NCBI RefSeq assembly: GCF_017916325.1
Contig: NC_090147.1
Location: 97,501-161,500 of the forward strand
Reading direction: 5' to 3'
Length of the DNA: 64,000 nucleotides
Source of the DNA: Leishmania martiniquensis
Taxonomy: Eukaryota > Euglenozoa > Kinetoplastea > Trypanosomatida > Trypanosomatidae
Shown here: piece after piece, positions 10,645 to 20,700 of the stretch
Layout of the letters: every line of letters starts with the position of its first letter
Position numbering within the stretch: the stretch's first letter is position 1
The notes under the pieces: model-generated
The model's input: only the letters and a program-made list of their open reading frames with translations
Told to the model about the DNA's origin: nothing
Database searches by the model: none
Translations under genes and position numbers: made by a program

Positions 10645-10651
10645 CTCAGCG

Positions 10652-12481
10652 ATGCTGCTCCCGCCCCAAGCTGTGCGCTACCGCCGCGGCGGTGACTGTC
10701 TTCTTAGGTGGGGATACGCCCCATCCAGCCAGGCGATTCCGTGTCTCGCCCGCTATGCGATGTCGACCTCGTCAGGCTCGCCAGCAGCGCCGGTGGCGTG
10801 CTCCGTACCTCGGCGCTCAAAGCGGCTGAGCTACGCCGACGCAGACAGGGTCTACGGCCACCGTAACATGCTAGCATCCCTATGGGAACGGCCGCAAAGC
10901 CCCCCTGCCGAGTTGCCAAGCACCACTGTCTCCAACAGCAGTTGCGCCACCTGCCTTAGAGCATTGCGAACCCGCGCACAGCAGCGCTGGTTGACGCTGC
11001 TTCTTGCGCTTATGCGTACGCCATACCTTGGCTCGCTTGTGATGCGTGTGCTCGAGGCCTCTGCTTACGCCGCCTACGTTAAGGGGTCGGTAGTCATATT
11101 CACCCGGCGACGGGTGGGGCCGCCGGTGGCGATGGCGACGGAGCCGGACACCTTAGGTGGAAGCTCCGACCTGGACAAAGTGGGCCGCAGTGCCTGCACT
11201 CACATGTCGCCGACTCGATGCGCAGACGACTTCTCAGGAGGAAGCACTCCCTCAACCTCGCCGCGTCGCTGGCCGGCCGGCTGCCCCTCCACCGCCGCCG
11301 CCGCCTCCTCCTCAATCCCCTTCTCCCGCGGCGCGCCGCTGCACGACTACGCCCTTGATTGCCTCTACATTGGCAGCAGCCCGATACATAGCAGAGGGCT
11401 CTTCACGGCGCGTGCACTGCCGCGCGGCACCCGCATCATTGCCGAGCCGCGGCGCTCTCTCCTCATCGCCCCACACTTTGTTAGGCTTCTGGGTGACACG
11501 CATGAAAAGCTGCCGGACACGTGGCACTACACCCAACCTACCGGGAGCATTGTGGAGCTGGTGACGCAAGGGCAACCGCATCATCTGATGAACCATAGCT
11601 GCGCAGCCAATGTATGTAGCGGACTCTCGCGTGCCTTTTGGGAAGCCGCCATGATGGCAGGCACGTGGCAGCAGCAGCAGCAACACTCGTGGTGGATCGA
11701 CTCCACGGTCAGTTGCAGCAGTGAGCGTGCAGAGGCTCTCCGTGGCACTGACAGAGCGGAGGGGATGGCCCATGAGCGGAGAAATGGATCGCCGTCGTCA
11801 TCGTCTTTCGACTCCCCGTCGCACGGCGCAGATTGGGGCGAGCGACTGACGCGGTGGCCGTGCTTCGCGGATGCGAACAGTTTTTTCCTGACGCGTCACG
11901 TTGCGGCGGGAGAGGAGCTGACGCTGGACTACAGCACCCGCATGGCCACCCTCGGCCCAGAGGAATCGGCCGGCGCATTGAAGTCGCGCAGCTGGCTGCT
12001 CTGTCGGTGTGGGCAGTCGTGCTGCCGCCACTACGTCTACCGTCCAAGGCCGGAGGTCAGCGCCTTTCTGCGCGCGTTGCGCACGGGGAAGTGTAGGAAG
12101 TGGCGCAACGGACACCCTTCGGGGAAGCACGATGCACTGCTGGCGCACGAGGGTGCCGCGCAGCCTAGCGCGATAGGCGTGTGTGATCCGCTGCACGTCA
12201 TGGCAAAGCTGCTGGAGCTCGGCTTCGATGATGAGCTTGTACTCTTAAGCTACGCCGCCAGCAGCGCAGACGTGGTGGCGTACCTCTACGGGCAGCCATT
12301 ACCCTCACTGCAGAGGCCCTCTGCCACACAATGGCGGGCATCATCCACGCCACGGTGCTCATTGTCAAAGACGCAGGAGAGCATCGACGTGGAGGTGCGC
12401 AGGGTGTCCAAGCGGCAGCTGCTCCAGGAATATCGTTATGTGTTTCGGCTCTTGAACGAGGCGGTGCCAGGGCGCACGTGA
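10652..12481 (+). CDS. SET-domain protein (putative lysine methyltransferase)
   Basis: 609 residues from ATG 10652; the frame opens a little earlier only at a GTG. The SET fold runs about residues 235-440. It has SRGLFTARALPRG near the N-terminal edge, the AdoMet-pocket NHSC at 314-317, and GEELTLDY with the catalytic-site Tyr at 427. A post-SET-like Cys cluster CRCGQSCC follows at about 451-458. The NHSC motif lacks the usual following proline (NHSCAANV). About 110 residues separate NHSC from the DY motif, against roughly 30-40 in typical SET domains; the insert contains a five-Gln run and Ser-rich segments. A hydrophobic helical stretch at about 113-150 precedes the domain. Family membership is clear; the substrate (histone or non-histone) is not. 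Confidence 0.87.
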   Translation: MLLPPQAVRYRRGGDCLLRWGYAPSSQAIPCLARYAMSTSSGSPAAPVACSVPRRSKRLSYADADRVYGHRNMLASLWERPQSPPAELPSTTVSNSSCATCLRALRTRAQQRWLTLLLALMRTPYLGSLVMRVLEASAYAAYVKGSVVIFTRRRVGPPVAMATEPDTLGGSSDLDKVGRSACTHMSPTRCADDFSGGSTPSTSPRRWPAGCPSTAAAASSSIPFSRGAPLHDYALDCLYIGSSPIHSRGLFTARALPRGTRIIAEPRRSLLIAPHFVRLLGDTHEKLPDTWHYTQPTGSIVELVTQGQPHHLMNHSCAANVCSGLSRAFWEAAMMAGTWQQQQQHSWWIDSTVSCSSERAEALRGTDRAEGMAHERRNGSPSSSSFDSPSHGADWGERLTRWPCFADANSFFLTRHVAAGEELTLDYSTRMATLGPEESAGALKSRSWLLCRCGQSCCRHYVYRPRPEVSAFLRALRTGKCRKWRNGHPSGKHDALLAHEGAAQPSAIGVCDPLHVMAKLLELGFDDELVLLSYAASSADVVAYLYGQPLPSLQRPSATQWRASSTPRCSLSKTQESIDVEVRRVSKRQLLQEYRYVFRLLNEAVPGRT

Positions 12482-13092
12482 GCCGCTTTCTCCCCTTGTG
12501 CGTGCGTGCCTTGGAGAAGTTGGGGCGAAGGAATCGCCTCGAGCGTCACAGCGTTGTTCAGCCGGCGTACCCCTTCGCCTTATGGGCATTTCCTCTCCTC
12601 TCTGTCTGTGTGTGTGGGTGTGTAGAGAGAGAGGAGAGGGGCGGACAGGAACGATGCCACTCACGCCTGTGCGAGTGGTGTGTGGGTGCCGGTGCGCGCT
12701 ACGGACGCACGCTGCTGAAAGGCCCCCTGAAGTCCTGCAGAAGAATGCAGGCATTAGTATTCACGCGACCACTCCCCCGCGAATGGGGGCATCGCTGCTC
12801 GAGACGGCCTCTGCCTTCCATGCCTCTACCGAACACTTTCGCCTCTCTCTCCCTCCCCATCACTCCCACCGGTGCCGCCGTTCACACATCACACACAGCC
12901 GCTGCCGCCCTCTCGCCTTCAGTCGCCACTCAGTCCGTTTTCTTTGCGGTAAACCTCTGCGCTGTTCTTTGTCGCTGGCAAAGACGCTCTTTGGTGTGCA
13001 TCTCCACCTCGCCTTCCCCTTCCCCCCCTCTCTCACAAACACTCGCACACGCACACACACACGCACGCGTAGCCCACCCTTCACGGAGATCG
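12482..13092 (+). other. Spacer between SET-domain gene and ODC
   Basis: Contains GT-rich (12600-12625) and CT/CA-rich (12840-13070) blocks. The ODC frame stays open back to 12331, but the upstream part overlaps the SET gene in another frame and reads as low-complexity sequence, so it is not included in ODC. Confidence 0.7.
13008..13072 (+). promoter_or_regulatory. Putative polypyrimidine tract and trans-splice acceptor for ODC
   Basis: A run of C/T (13008-13034) and a CA repeat end in CGCGTAG with AG at 13071-13072. This leaves a 20-nt leader before ATG 13093. Pattern-based inference. Confidence 0.5.
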
Positions 13093-15243
13093 ATGAGCAC
13101 TTGTCACGACGACGTTCTCTGCCAAGCAAGTCACTACAGCCACGTGGATTATTCGGTCCTTGTGCCGATGCCGGCGGTCAGTGACAGGGTGGGAAGCGAC
13201 TCTCTGAGCCGTGAGCGCCCCTCCGCAATGATGACGGCAACGCCACCGATGTCTGCCCTCAGCGCGAACGCGACTCAGGAGGCGGCCCTCACCCGCCAAG
13301 TGCAGTTGCTGCAGCAGTACAACATCTGCCTCCAGTCCGTCCGTCACGGCCTGCTTAACCGAGCCCACGCCTCCCTCAGTCACGAGGAGGCGCAGCTCGG
13401 TGAAGTCGCTATGCAGTCACCTCCCCTCCCGGCAAAATCAGCATACTCGCCGACTGCATGCAACAAGCACACACACGTGTACGTGCAGGAGGTGGGTGGC
13501 GGTGCTGCTGCGGGCTCGACGGTGGATGAGCACGCCCCTATCGCGGCCAAGCAAGACTTGGTCGACCTCTTCTTCCTTGAGGGAAGCCAGGCTGTCGACA
13601 GCCTGTGCTTCTCGCCGTACCCCATTTACGGCTCACGCACGGCCGAGGAGCGCCACGCTGCTGTTTGTGAGGTGTTCCAGAAGCATAGCGTTGCCATGCA
13701 TCTGCCCGCCGAGCAGCGCCACCAAAGCGGTGGCTGCCACTCCTCCGCTCTTCCTATAAACAAGCGGGTGATCGAGACGCGTGAGCAGTACTGGCGTCGG
13801 CTCTCGGATTTGTACATCCAGAAGGGTGTGAAGGCTGCGGCTGCGGCTGCGGCTGCCGCCACGACTGCGAAGAGCGGTGCCGTACCAGCCGCCCCCGCCT
13901 ACGAACCTGAGGATCCGTTCTACATGATCGACCTTGGCCGTGTTGTGGAACAGATGGCTCGCTGGCGTCACGCGCTGCCGATGGTGCGCCCTTACTTCGC
14001 CGTCAAGAGCAACCCAAACGCGGTCATTTTGGAGCTGCTCGCTGCCCTCGGCGCCGGCTTCGACTGCGCGTCGAAGGAGGAGATCCGCCTGGTGCTGAGC
14101 AGCCCCCTCGTAGAGTCACCGGATGACATCATCTTTGCGAACCCGTGCAAGCAGCTCGGCGACATGCGTGAGGCGCACGCGTGTGGTGTAACCTACGTCA
14201 CGGTGGACAACCAGCTGGAGATGGAGAAGATCAGTCGCACGATGCCCTCGGCCCGCGCCATCATCCGTATCAAGACGAATGACAGTCAGGCGCAGTGCTC
14301 CTTCTCCGCAAAGTTCGGTGCCTCCCTGGACGACGTGGACGGCTTGCTGCGGGCGGCGCGCCAGTTCAACGTCGACGTGTACGGCGTCAGCTTCCACGTA
14401 GGCAGCGGCAACGGCGACCACTCCGCGTATGTGTCCGCGCTGCGCGATGCCCACTGCGTCTTCCAGAAGGCCGGCCGGTACGGCTTCAACTGCACCATTC
14501 TCGACATTGGCGGCGGCTTTCCGGGCACAGAAAGCACCGAGGCGAGCGATGAGGCCTCCTTCGAGGCGATCGCCGGCGTGATTCGGCCGGTGCTAGAGGA
14601 GCTCTTCGGCAGCGGGGATGTCACCATCATCAGTGAGCCCGGTCGCTACTTCACGGCTGCCACGCACGCGCTTCTCATGAACGTCTTCGCTGCCCGCAAG
14701 CGTCGCATGTCCGATGAGGAGAAGTTGAGATGCCAGGCCCTCCAGTCCGTTGTGCCGATGGACGAGCCGGAGGAGTACCAGTACTATGTGAACGACGGCC
14801 TCTACCACAGCTTCAACTGCATCCTTTACGACCACGCCCACCCGAAGCTTCTCCTGCTGAACGACGGCGACGGCGCTGAGGGAGTAGAGGAGGCCACGGA
14901 CGCAGCGGTGGCGGGCAGAAAAGAGGAGGACGAAGCGTCGCGGAGCGGCTCCCCATCGAGCGGCGGCCTGTCTGTCTCTGCCGGGGACCGCCGCTGCAGC
15001 AAACCCACACGCCGCCCGCTGCGCATCACGACCGTGTTCGGCCCCACCTGCGACTCGCTGGATTGCATTCTGAAGAAGCAGCCCTTCCCGGAGATGAAGC
15101 TGGGCGACTGGCTGTTGGCGCCAGACATGGGCAGCTACACCACCGCCGCCAGCGGCTCCTTCAACGGCTTCTCGACGCGCCGGCTCGAGTGGGTCAGCTC
15201 TGTGGACTTGTATGCGAGAATCGGGCGTGAGAATGCCCCATGA
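13093..15243 (+). CDS. ODC: Ornithine decarboxylase
   Basis: 716 residues; PLP-dependent conversion of ornithine to putrescine, the first step of polyamine and trypanothione synthesis. The alanine-racemase-like barrel carries the Schiff-base lysine in YFAVKSNP (Lys305; many eukaryotic ODCs have VKCN), the HVGSG and DIGGGFPG phosphate/PLP-binding loops, and EPGRY at 515-519. The C-terminal beta domain carries FGPTCDSLDC with the catalytic cysteine at 653, and DMGSYT. The protein is far longer than animal ODC (about 460 residues). The excess is an N-terminal extension of over 200 residues, including a poly-Ala tract, plus an acidic/Ser-rich insert at about 590-640. It ends soon after the fold, without the C-terminal PEST degron of mammalian ODC. 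The long N-terminal extension matches known Leishmania ODC architecture. Confidence 0.97.
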   Translation: MSTCHDDVLCQASHYSHVDYSVLVPMPAVSDRVGSDSLSRERPSAMMTATPPMSALSANATQEAALTRQVQLLQQYNICLQSVRHGLLNRAHASLSHEEAQLGEVAMQSPPLPAKSAYSPTACNKHTHVYVQEVGGGAAAGSTVDEHAPIAAKQDLVDLFFLEGSQAVDSLCFSPYPIYGSRTAEERHAAVCEVFQKHSVAMHLPAEQRHQSGGCHSSALPINKRVIETREQYWRRLSDLYIQKGVKAAAAAAAAATTAKSGAVPAAPAYEPEDPFYMIDLGRVVEQMARWRHALPMVRPYFAVKSNPNAVILELLAALGAGFDCASKEEIRLVLSSPLVESPDDIIFANPCKQLGDMREAHACGVTYVTVDNQLEMEKISRTMPSARAIIRIKTNDSQAQCSFSAKFGASLDDVDGLLRAARQFNVDVYGVSFHVGSGNGDHSAYVSALRDAHCVFQKAGRYGFNCTILDIGGGFPGTESTEASDEASFEAIAGVIRPVLEELFGSGDVTIISEPGRYFTAATHALLMNVFAARKRRMSDEEKLRCQALQSVVPMDEPEEYQYYVNDGLYHSFNCILYDHAHPKLLLLNDGDGAEGVEEATDAAVAGRKEEDEASRSGSPSSGGLSVSAGDRRCSKPTRRPLRITTVFGPTCDSLDCILKKQPFPEMKLGDWLLAPDMGSYTTAASGSFNGFSTRRLEWVSSVDLYARIGRENAP

Positions 15244-17718
15244 GCGGAGCACACCGTTGTAGAGGAGCGAGCCAGAGTGTAAAGCATGCGAAGGTGGGAC
15301 GGGTGTAGTGCAGCGCAGCGGGAAAGCGGCACGAAGGTCGTACCCGTCGCAGGCCCCTCTCATCTCCTCCCCCTCTGCCTCTGCAGATATCCGCTTGGGC
15401 AATTCGTTTTTCTTTTGTGTGTGTGTTTCCCTCTCCCCTATTTGGTCTCTCCTTTTGGTCGTATCGGGGCCACATGTTGGCCAACGTCCGTTCGCATTAC
15501 TCCCCATCACCACCACCCAACTCTCCCTCTCCACCACCGCCCACATCAGCCCTCCCTGCGTTCCCCTCCCCGGCTGTGTCGTGTCGATCTGATGCCTCTC
15601 TTTTCTGTCGGTCTTCACGTCCGCCCCTTCTGCGGCACACACACACATGCACACGCTGGGGCATCACAAGTGCAGTGAAAGAGTGTGCGAAAGGAAGGGG
15701 CGCAGTACGACAAGAAAGAGAGAGGAGGTGTGCTTCGGCCGCCTACGCAGCACATGCGTCTCTCCTCTCACCACCACCCCTCCTAACATGGCAACAGTCC
15801 GCTGCGAAGCCGCTCCGACACACACCCTACCCTTCTGTTGGCAGCCCCCGGCTTCTTTTGCTATGTCGCCTCCTCGCGTAACGCACAGTCTGTTCATGAT
15901 GGCCCCCCCTTGTGATGCGCATCCGCGCACGCGCGCAGACATGTATGCGCCACTCGAATGTATCACGACCAGGATACACCAAGTGTGCATCTGATAGGCG
16001 CCGTGCGCGAGTGCTCGCGGCAGGGGCTGTCGAGTCGTCCGTTTCCCTCTTCTCTCTCTCTCCCCCTCCCTCCGGCCCTTCGACCGTTAACGTTAAAGAG
16101 GTTGCCGTCTTCATGAGCGCCGAACGCGCACAGGAGGCACGCGCTGCACTCTGAATAGAAGGAGGGCGGCGTCTGTACGCGCACGTGAATGGTGCCCTCG
16201 GGCGTTTCCGTCTCCACGCCGCCGCCGCCTCCTCCTCCCCCCTCCTCCCCCTTCTTCTCTCATCCGCCGCAGCAGTCCCCGGGCACCTTTGCTACCCTCT
16301 CGCTTCGCTCCCCTTTCGTGTTTTCCTCTCCCTCTGTCTGGTTGTATCTGCCTCGTGCGCCTCATGAACGTAACGGCGCCCGTCTGCAGCACAGACGCGC
16401 AAGCCCACACCGCCGTAAAGCGTAAGCTTTTCGTTCGTCATGTTGCTGCGGCGGCTTCTCGCCTCGGTACGTGCGTCCGCCACCCTCATGTAAGTGGAGG
16501 GAGAGAGCACGTACTCCGGCACACCCACACACCAACCCACTCGCGTATGAGCGTTGCGCCTCTCCCTCTTCGTCGCCTCCGTCGACTGCATTTCACCATC
16601 GCCCCTTTACAGAAACGAAGAGCGCGTCAGCGGGCAGATGGGCGACGGCGGCGGCGGAGGAGGAAAAAAGGCGGGTGGGAGGGCATGAATTTACGCCGCC
16701 AACGAAGCATCCACACGCTTGACGCCGTCGACTCAGGCTCGTCTCCCTTTTTTGTGTGTGTGTGTGTCTCTGCGCTTTCACGCATGTCGCCCCCCCCACC
16801 TCCCTCGCCGCCGTTGTAAACACAAACACGCTGTACGAGCCTAACGACGCGTGTGAAATGGGCAGAGAGAGAGAGACAAGAGCCCCGCCCCACCAGCGCG
16901 AACTCTGTAAGGGCTGCGGCAGAGCACCCGCCCAGGGCAGCTGCTGAGACGAGCGTCTTTGTTCGGCTACGTGTCCGAGTGCGTGCCCGTGTCTGGGGTG
17001 ATGGTGGTGACAGGCGCGAGAGCGTCAGAAGGGGGAGTAGAGGGGAGCGAGAAGAGCGGGGAGACAAGGCTGCCATCGAATCTGGCATCGCCCAGCATCA
17101 CAGAGCCTGCCATTCCCCTCTTCCCTCACCCCCGTTGGTCTCCATCGGCTTGTTTTTTTTTTGCCACCGCGTGATGCCATCACACGTCCACTGCCCCTCT
17201 ACGCCCCCACCCACTCACCCATCCACCTCTCCTCTTCTCTCATCTCCTTCGACGGCCCTCGCGCTGCGCGACACGGCGTTCTCCGCCGCCATGCTCGTGG
17301 CCGTCTTTCTGTGCTGTCGCTTCGAATGGTAGCGTCGCCAACAGCTGCGCGTCACACTGAACGAGGGGGGAGGGCACGGGCGAGAGGAACAGCGAGGGGA
17401 CCGTGGCCTCTAACGGTGACTTCGCAGCAGCCAAGAGCGAACGCCACAGCAGTGCACACAGGAGGATCGTGTGTGTGTGCATGCGCGTCAACTCACGCGC
17501 ACCTCTGCAGCCCCATACCCCTTTTCGATACACACACACACACGCAGTCTCTCTCACTCCCTCTCCTGCCCGAAACGGCTTTTATTGCAGCTATCGTCGA
17601 TAGATCAGATACGCCGACCATCAGTCGGGGTGTCCTCTTGGGGCCCCTCTCCCCTCCCCCTCCCGCGCTCCTCTCCACTGGTAACCACGGCTGCCACCCC
17701 TCCTTCCCCTCTCTCGGC
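15244..17718 (+). other. Long spacer downstream of ODC
   Basis: About 2.5 kb, presumably the ODC 3'UTR and the leader of the next gene. It has several CT-rich blocks (15490-15570, 16045-16075, 16205-16260, 17500-17580, 17640-17716), GT/CA runs and a T-run at 17152-17161. Open frames here give Pro/Ser/His/Arg-rich peptides with no domain features. I see no credible gene or RNA. Confidence 0.65.
17545..17590 (+). promoter_or_regulatory. Putative polypyrimidine tract and trans-splice acceptor for the coiled-coil gene
   Basis: A CT-rich stretch followed by TTTTATTGCAG, with AG at 17589-17590, about 128 nt before ATG 17719. A further CT-rich stretch (17640-17716) just before the ATG lacks a usable AG. 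Confidence 0.4.
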
Positions 17719-20700
17719 ATGGCGAGTCATGCTGCATCGAAGCAGCAGCACCCCTCCCACGCAGGTGAGGCGCATCCGTGCGTTGCATCCCCTCCGTCCT
17801 CGCCACGGTGTACACACAACGGCGCTGCAGGCAGTCCCGCCACAGCTGTGAGGGCGACAGTCATTCACATGGCCGCTACGGACGACGACGACGAGGAGGC
17901 GAATAAGGCACAGGAGGCAGCAGATGCTGGCCGCACGGCTGCCGATGCCGCTGCGGCCGAGGCGCTTGATTGGCCGCGAGGCACAGGGGCAGTGACGGCA
18001 GGTAGGAGCACCCATCCAGCGCCGTGGACAGATCCAACGGAGACTGTAACAGCCTACGAGGTGGCCTCGGCGGCACTCCGGCGGCTGCCTATGCGTCGGG
18101 CCCCAATCGAGAAAGAAGCCGACGCGCGGATTTTCGCGGCCGTATCGCCGTCCTCCAGTCGCTTTAAAGTGCCCCCACCGCCCCTGTCGAAGACGACACG
18201 AGCGCCTGCCATGCAGCCGTCCCCTCACACCTCACCACAGAGAGGCGGGGAAAGTGTCCAGCTCACCCCTGCGGAAGGTCAGTGCTTCAACAGCGTCAAC
18301 CTACGCCCTCGCATGGTGGAGCAAGACAGCGAAGATGCCAGTGAAGTCGCCAGTGTCCGCAGTGACGACTACAGCGAGGGACTCGAAGAGGACGTTGCGG
18401 CACGAGTGCTCTTCTCGCTGCAGCAGAAAGACGGTGTGATTGAGCAGCTCACGCGAACTGTCGAGACCCTGCGAAGCGAGAATGCTGTGCTGCGCCGCAG
18501 CTGCGCGGCTGCCGCGGAGGCGAATGTCGCGCCGCCGCTATCAGCGAGCGCTTCAGCAGTGTCCCCAGATAGGTTCAAGACATCCTCCCCGTCGTGGCCG
18601 GCGACGCCGGTGCATTGGTGGAAGACGGAGCACAACGGCCTGCAAGCTCCCGAAAAGATTGACGACATCGTCGTGAAGAAGCAGTCCTTGCACCTCTCTC
18701 CATCTCTCTCTGCTGCCCATGCTGCTGTGAGCACCATAGAAGCCCTGCAGCGCAGGCTGGCCGACAAGGAAGCGGAGCTGGCGGCGCTTAAAGAACGCGT
18801 CGTTGCCCACGACAAGGCGCAAGCCGCTTGCGGCGCCGGCACGCCTGCCGCAGCGCCGTCTATGGAACACAGCGCAGGGGGCTCGCTGGCATCTGATGCT
18901 CGAGGCGCACCATCGGCATCGCTGTCCGCGGCGGAGGCCGTCGCGCAGGCGCGCATCGCCCAACTTGAATGGCAGCTTGAGAACGTTCAGCAAGAGAAGC
19001 GGGAGGACGCCCACACTTTGCGTGACCACATCGACCACCTCACACGTGAACTGCACCGCAAGAGCCGCGATATGGCGCGGCAACAGCGACAGCACAAGCT
19101 CGAGCTCACGGCCCTTCAACAGGAGGTGACGGCACTAGCTAATCAGATGGAAGATCAGATCCGTTCCTCCGCAAGCACGGCAGCAGGGGCGGCGAGTCGA
19201 GAGCCGGAGGCGGAACAGGTGGCGGAACTTCGGCGTCAGCTAGGACAGGCGAAGGCACGAGAGGCGCTGCTGCTGAACGAGAATGCTGCGGCGCGACAGC
19301 GCTGGCTTCTTGAACTCAAGGAGCAGGCGAGTCTGCTCGACGCAGTGCGTGCGAAAGCGGCTCAGGAAGAAGAGGCACAGGGCAGGTCTCGTGTGCAGGA
19401 AGAGCGCCAGCTGGCCCAGAAGGCGGCCCAGCAGCTCGAGGCACAGGTACTTCAGTACAAATCGGCGCTTGCGCACGCCCAACGGGAACTGTCAGAACTT
19501 CGAGCGGTACATCAGCGTACAGAGGAGATGATGAACGAGCAGAGGCAGCAGCTCCAGCGCGTCAGCCAAGACATCGCCGCAACGGCGCTGGAGCGTGCTC
19601 ATGATGAACAGCGAGCCGCGAGCGCGGAACAGCAGATTGCGCTGCTTCAACAACAGCTGCGCCAAGCAGCGGCCACCATCGCATCGCAGGAACGGGAAGT
19701 GGAGACGCTCCAGCAAACTCGCCGAGAAGAGGCAGCCGCGGCTGTTGCACTCCAAGAGGAAGAGCACGCTGCCCTACTCACGCGAGTCGAAGGCTGCGTG
19801 AAAGGCAGTGAGGCCGTCGAGGGCGCGCTTCTGGCTGCGGAGAGGAGTAGACAGGAGATCGCTTCGGAGCTGGCGCGTGCACTGGAGGAGCGGGACTCGT
19901 ACCACCGACTTTACCGTGAAGCATCGGTGCAGGCGCAGGCGCAACTGCTGGAGCAGCAGCAACTCCTCAGCGAAGGTAACGATGTCATGTGCCGGCGACT
20001 GCGGGAGGTGGAACGGGATCTCGTGCATCGCACAGAGGCCCTGGAGACGACGCAGCGCGAGTTGCGGGCGGTGCAGGAACGGATACCCTCCCTCAAAAAC
20101 GAGCTCGCCCGCTCAGAGGCAGCGCAGCGTCAGCTCGGCGAAGAGCTGCAAGCCGCACAGGCACGTCACGAAGCACAGACCGAAGAGCTGGTGCATGCGA
20201 AGGAGGGTCTGAAGGATGCGCTGCATGCGCAGCTAGCTACAATGGGTAAACTTCGTAGAAAAGAGCAGCAGCTGCGCTCGCAGCGGGCGGCGGCGCAGCG
20301 ATCGATGGAGCGGCGGCAAGAGGAACAGCGAGTACTCCAACGTATTGCGGACCTTTTGAGGCCACCGGCGGTGCCTCTGCTGCCGGCGGCCCTGACGTCG
20401 CTGCAGTTGCGGAGAAGTGCGTCAGTGGTGACGCCAGGCGGCTTTGCAGCTCTGTCGCGTAGCGACCTCTCGATGCTTGCGCGCAGCCCCAACACCAAGA
20501 TGAGAAAATCCTGCCGTGCTGCACAACGGCCACTGGCGAACCGGGTTGATGCTCTTGCTGCAGGTGGTGCTAATATCGGCTTCGGCGCCGGCAGTAGCGA
20601 TGTAGGGTCCACCGGGTGCCCGTCGCGGTCCGCGTCGCCAATGCCCTCCGCTGCCACGTCCGTGGTGATGTCTGCTGTGAGCTGGGCCGACGTGCCGGCG

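Larger units (their letters stand above)
10129..10651 (+). other. Spacer between helicase and SET-domain genes
   Basis: Rich in CT blocks (10180-10205, 10300-10320, 10445-10505, 10581-10614). No conserved ORF. It contains the likely splice acceptor and the short uORF described separately. Confidence 0.7.

Noticed and set aside
12331..13092. N-terminal extension of the ODC frame
   Set aside because: It overlaps the end of the SET gene in another frame and crosses the CT/CA tract and likely splice acceptor at 13072; ATG 13093 fits better.
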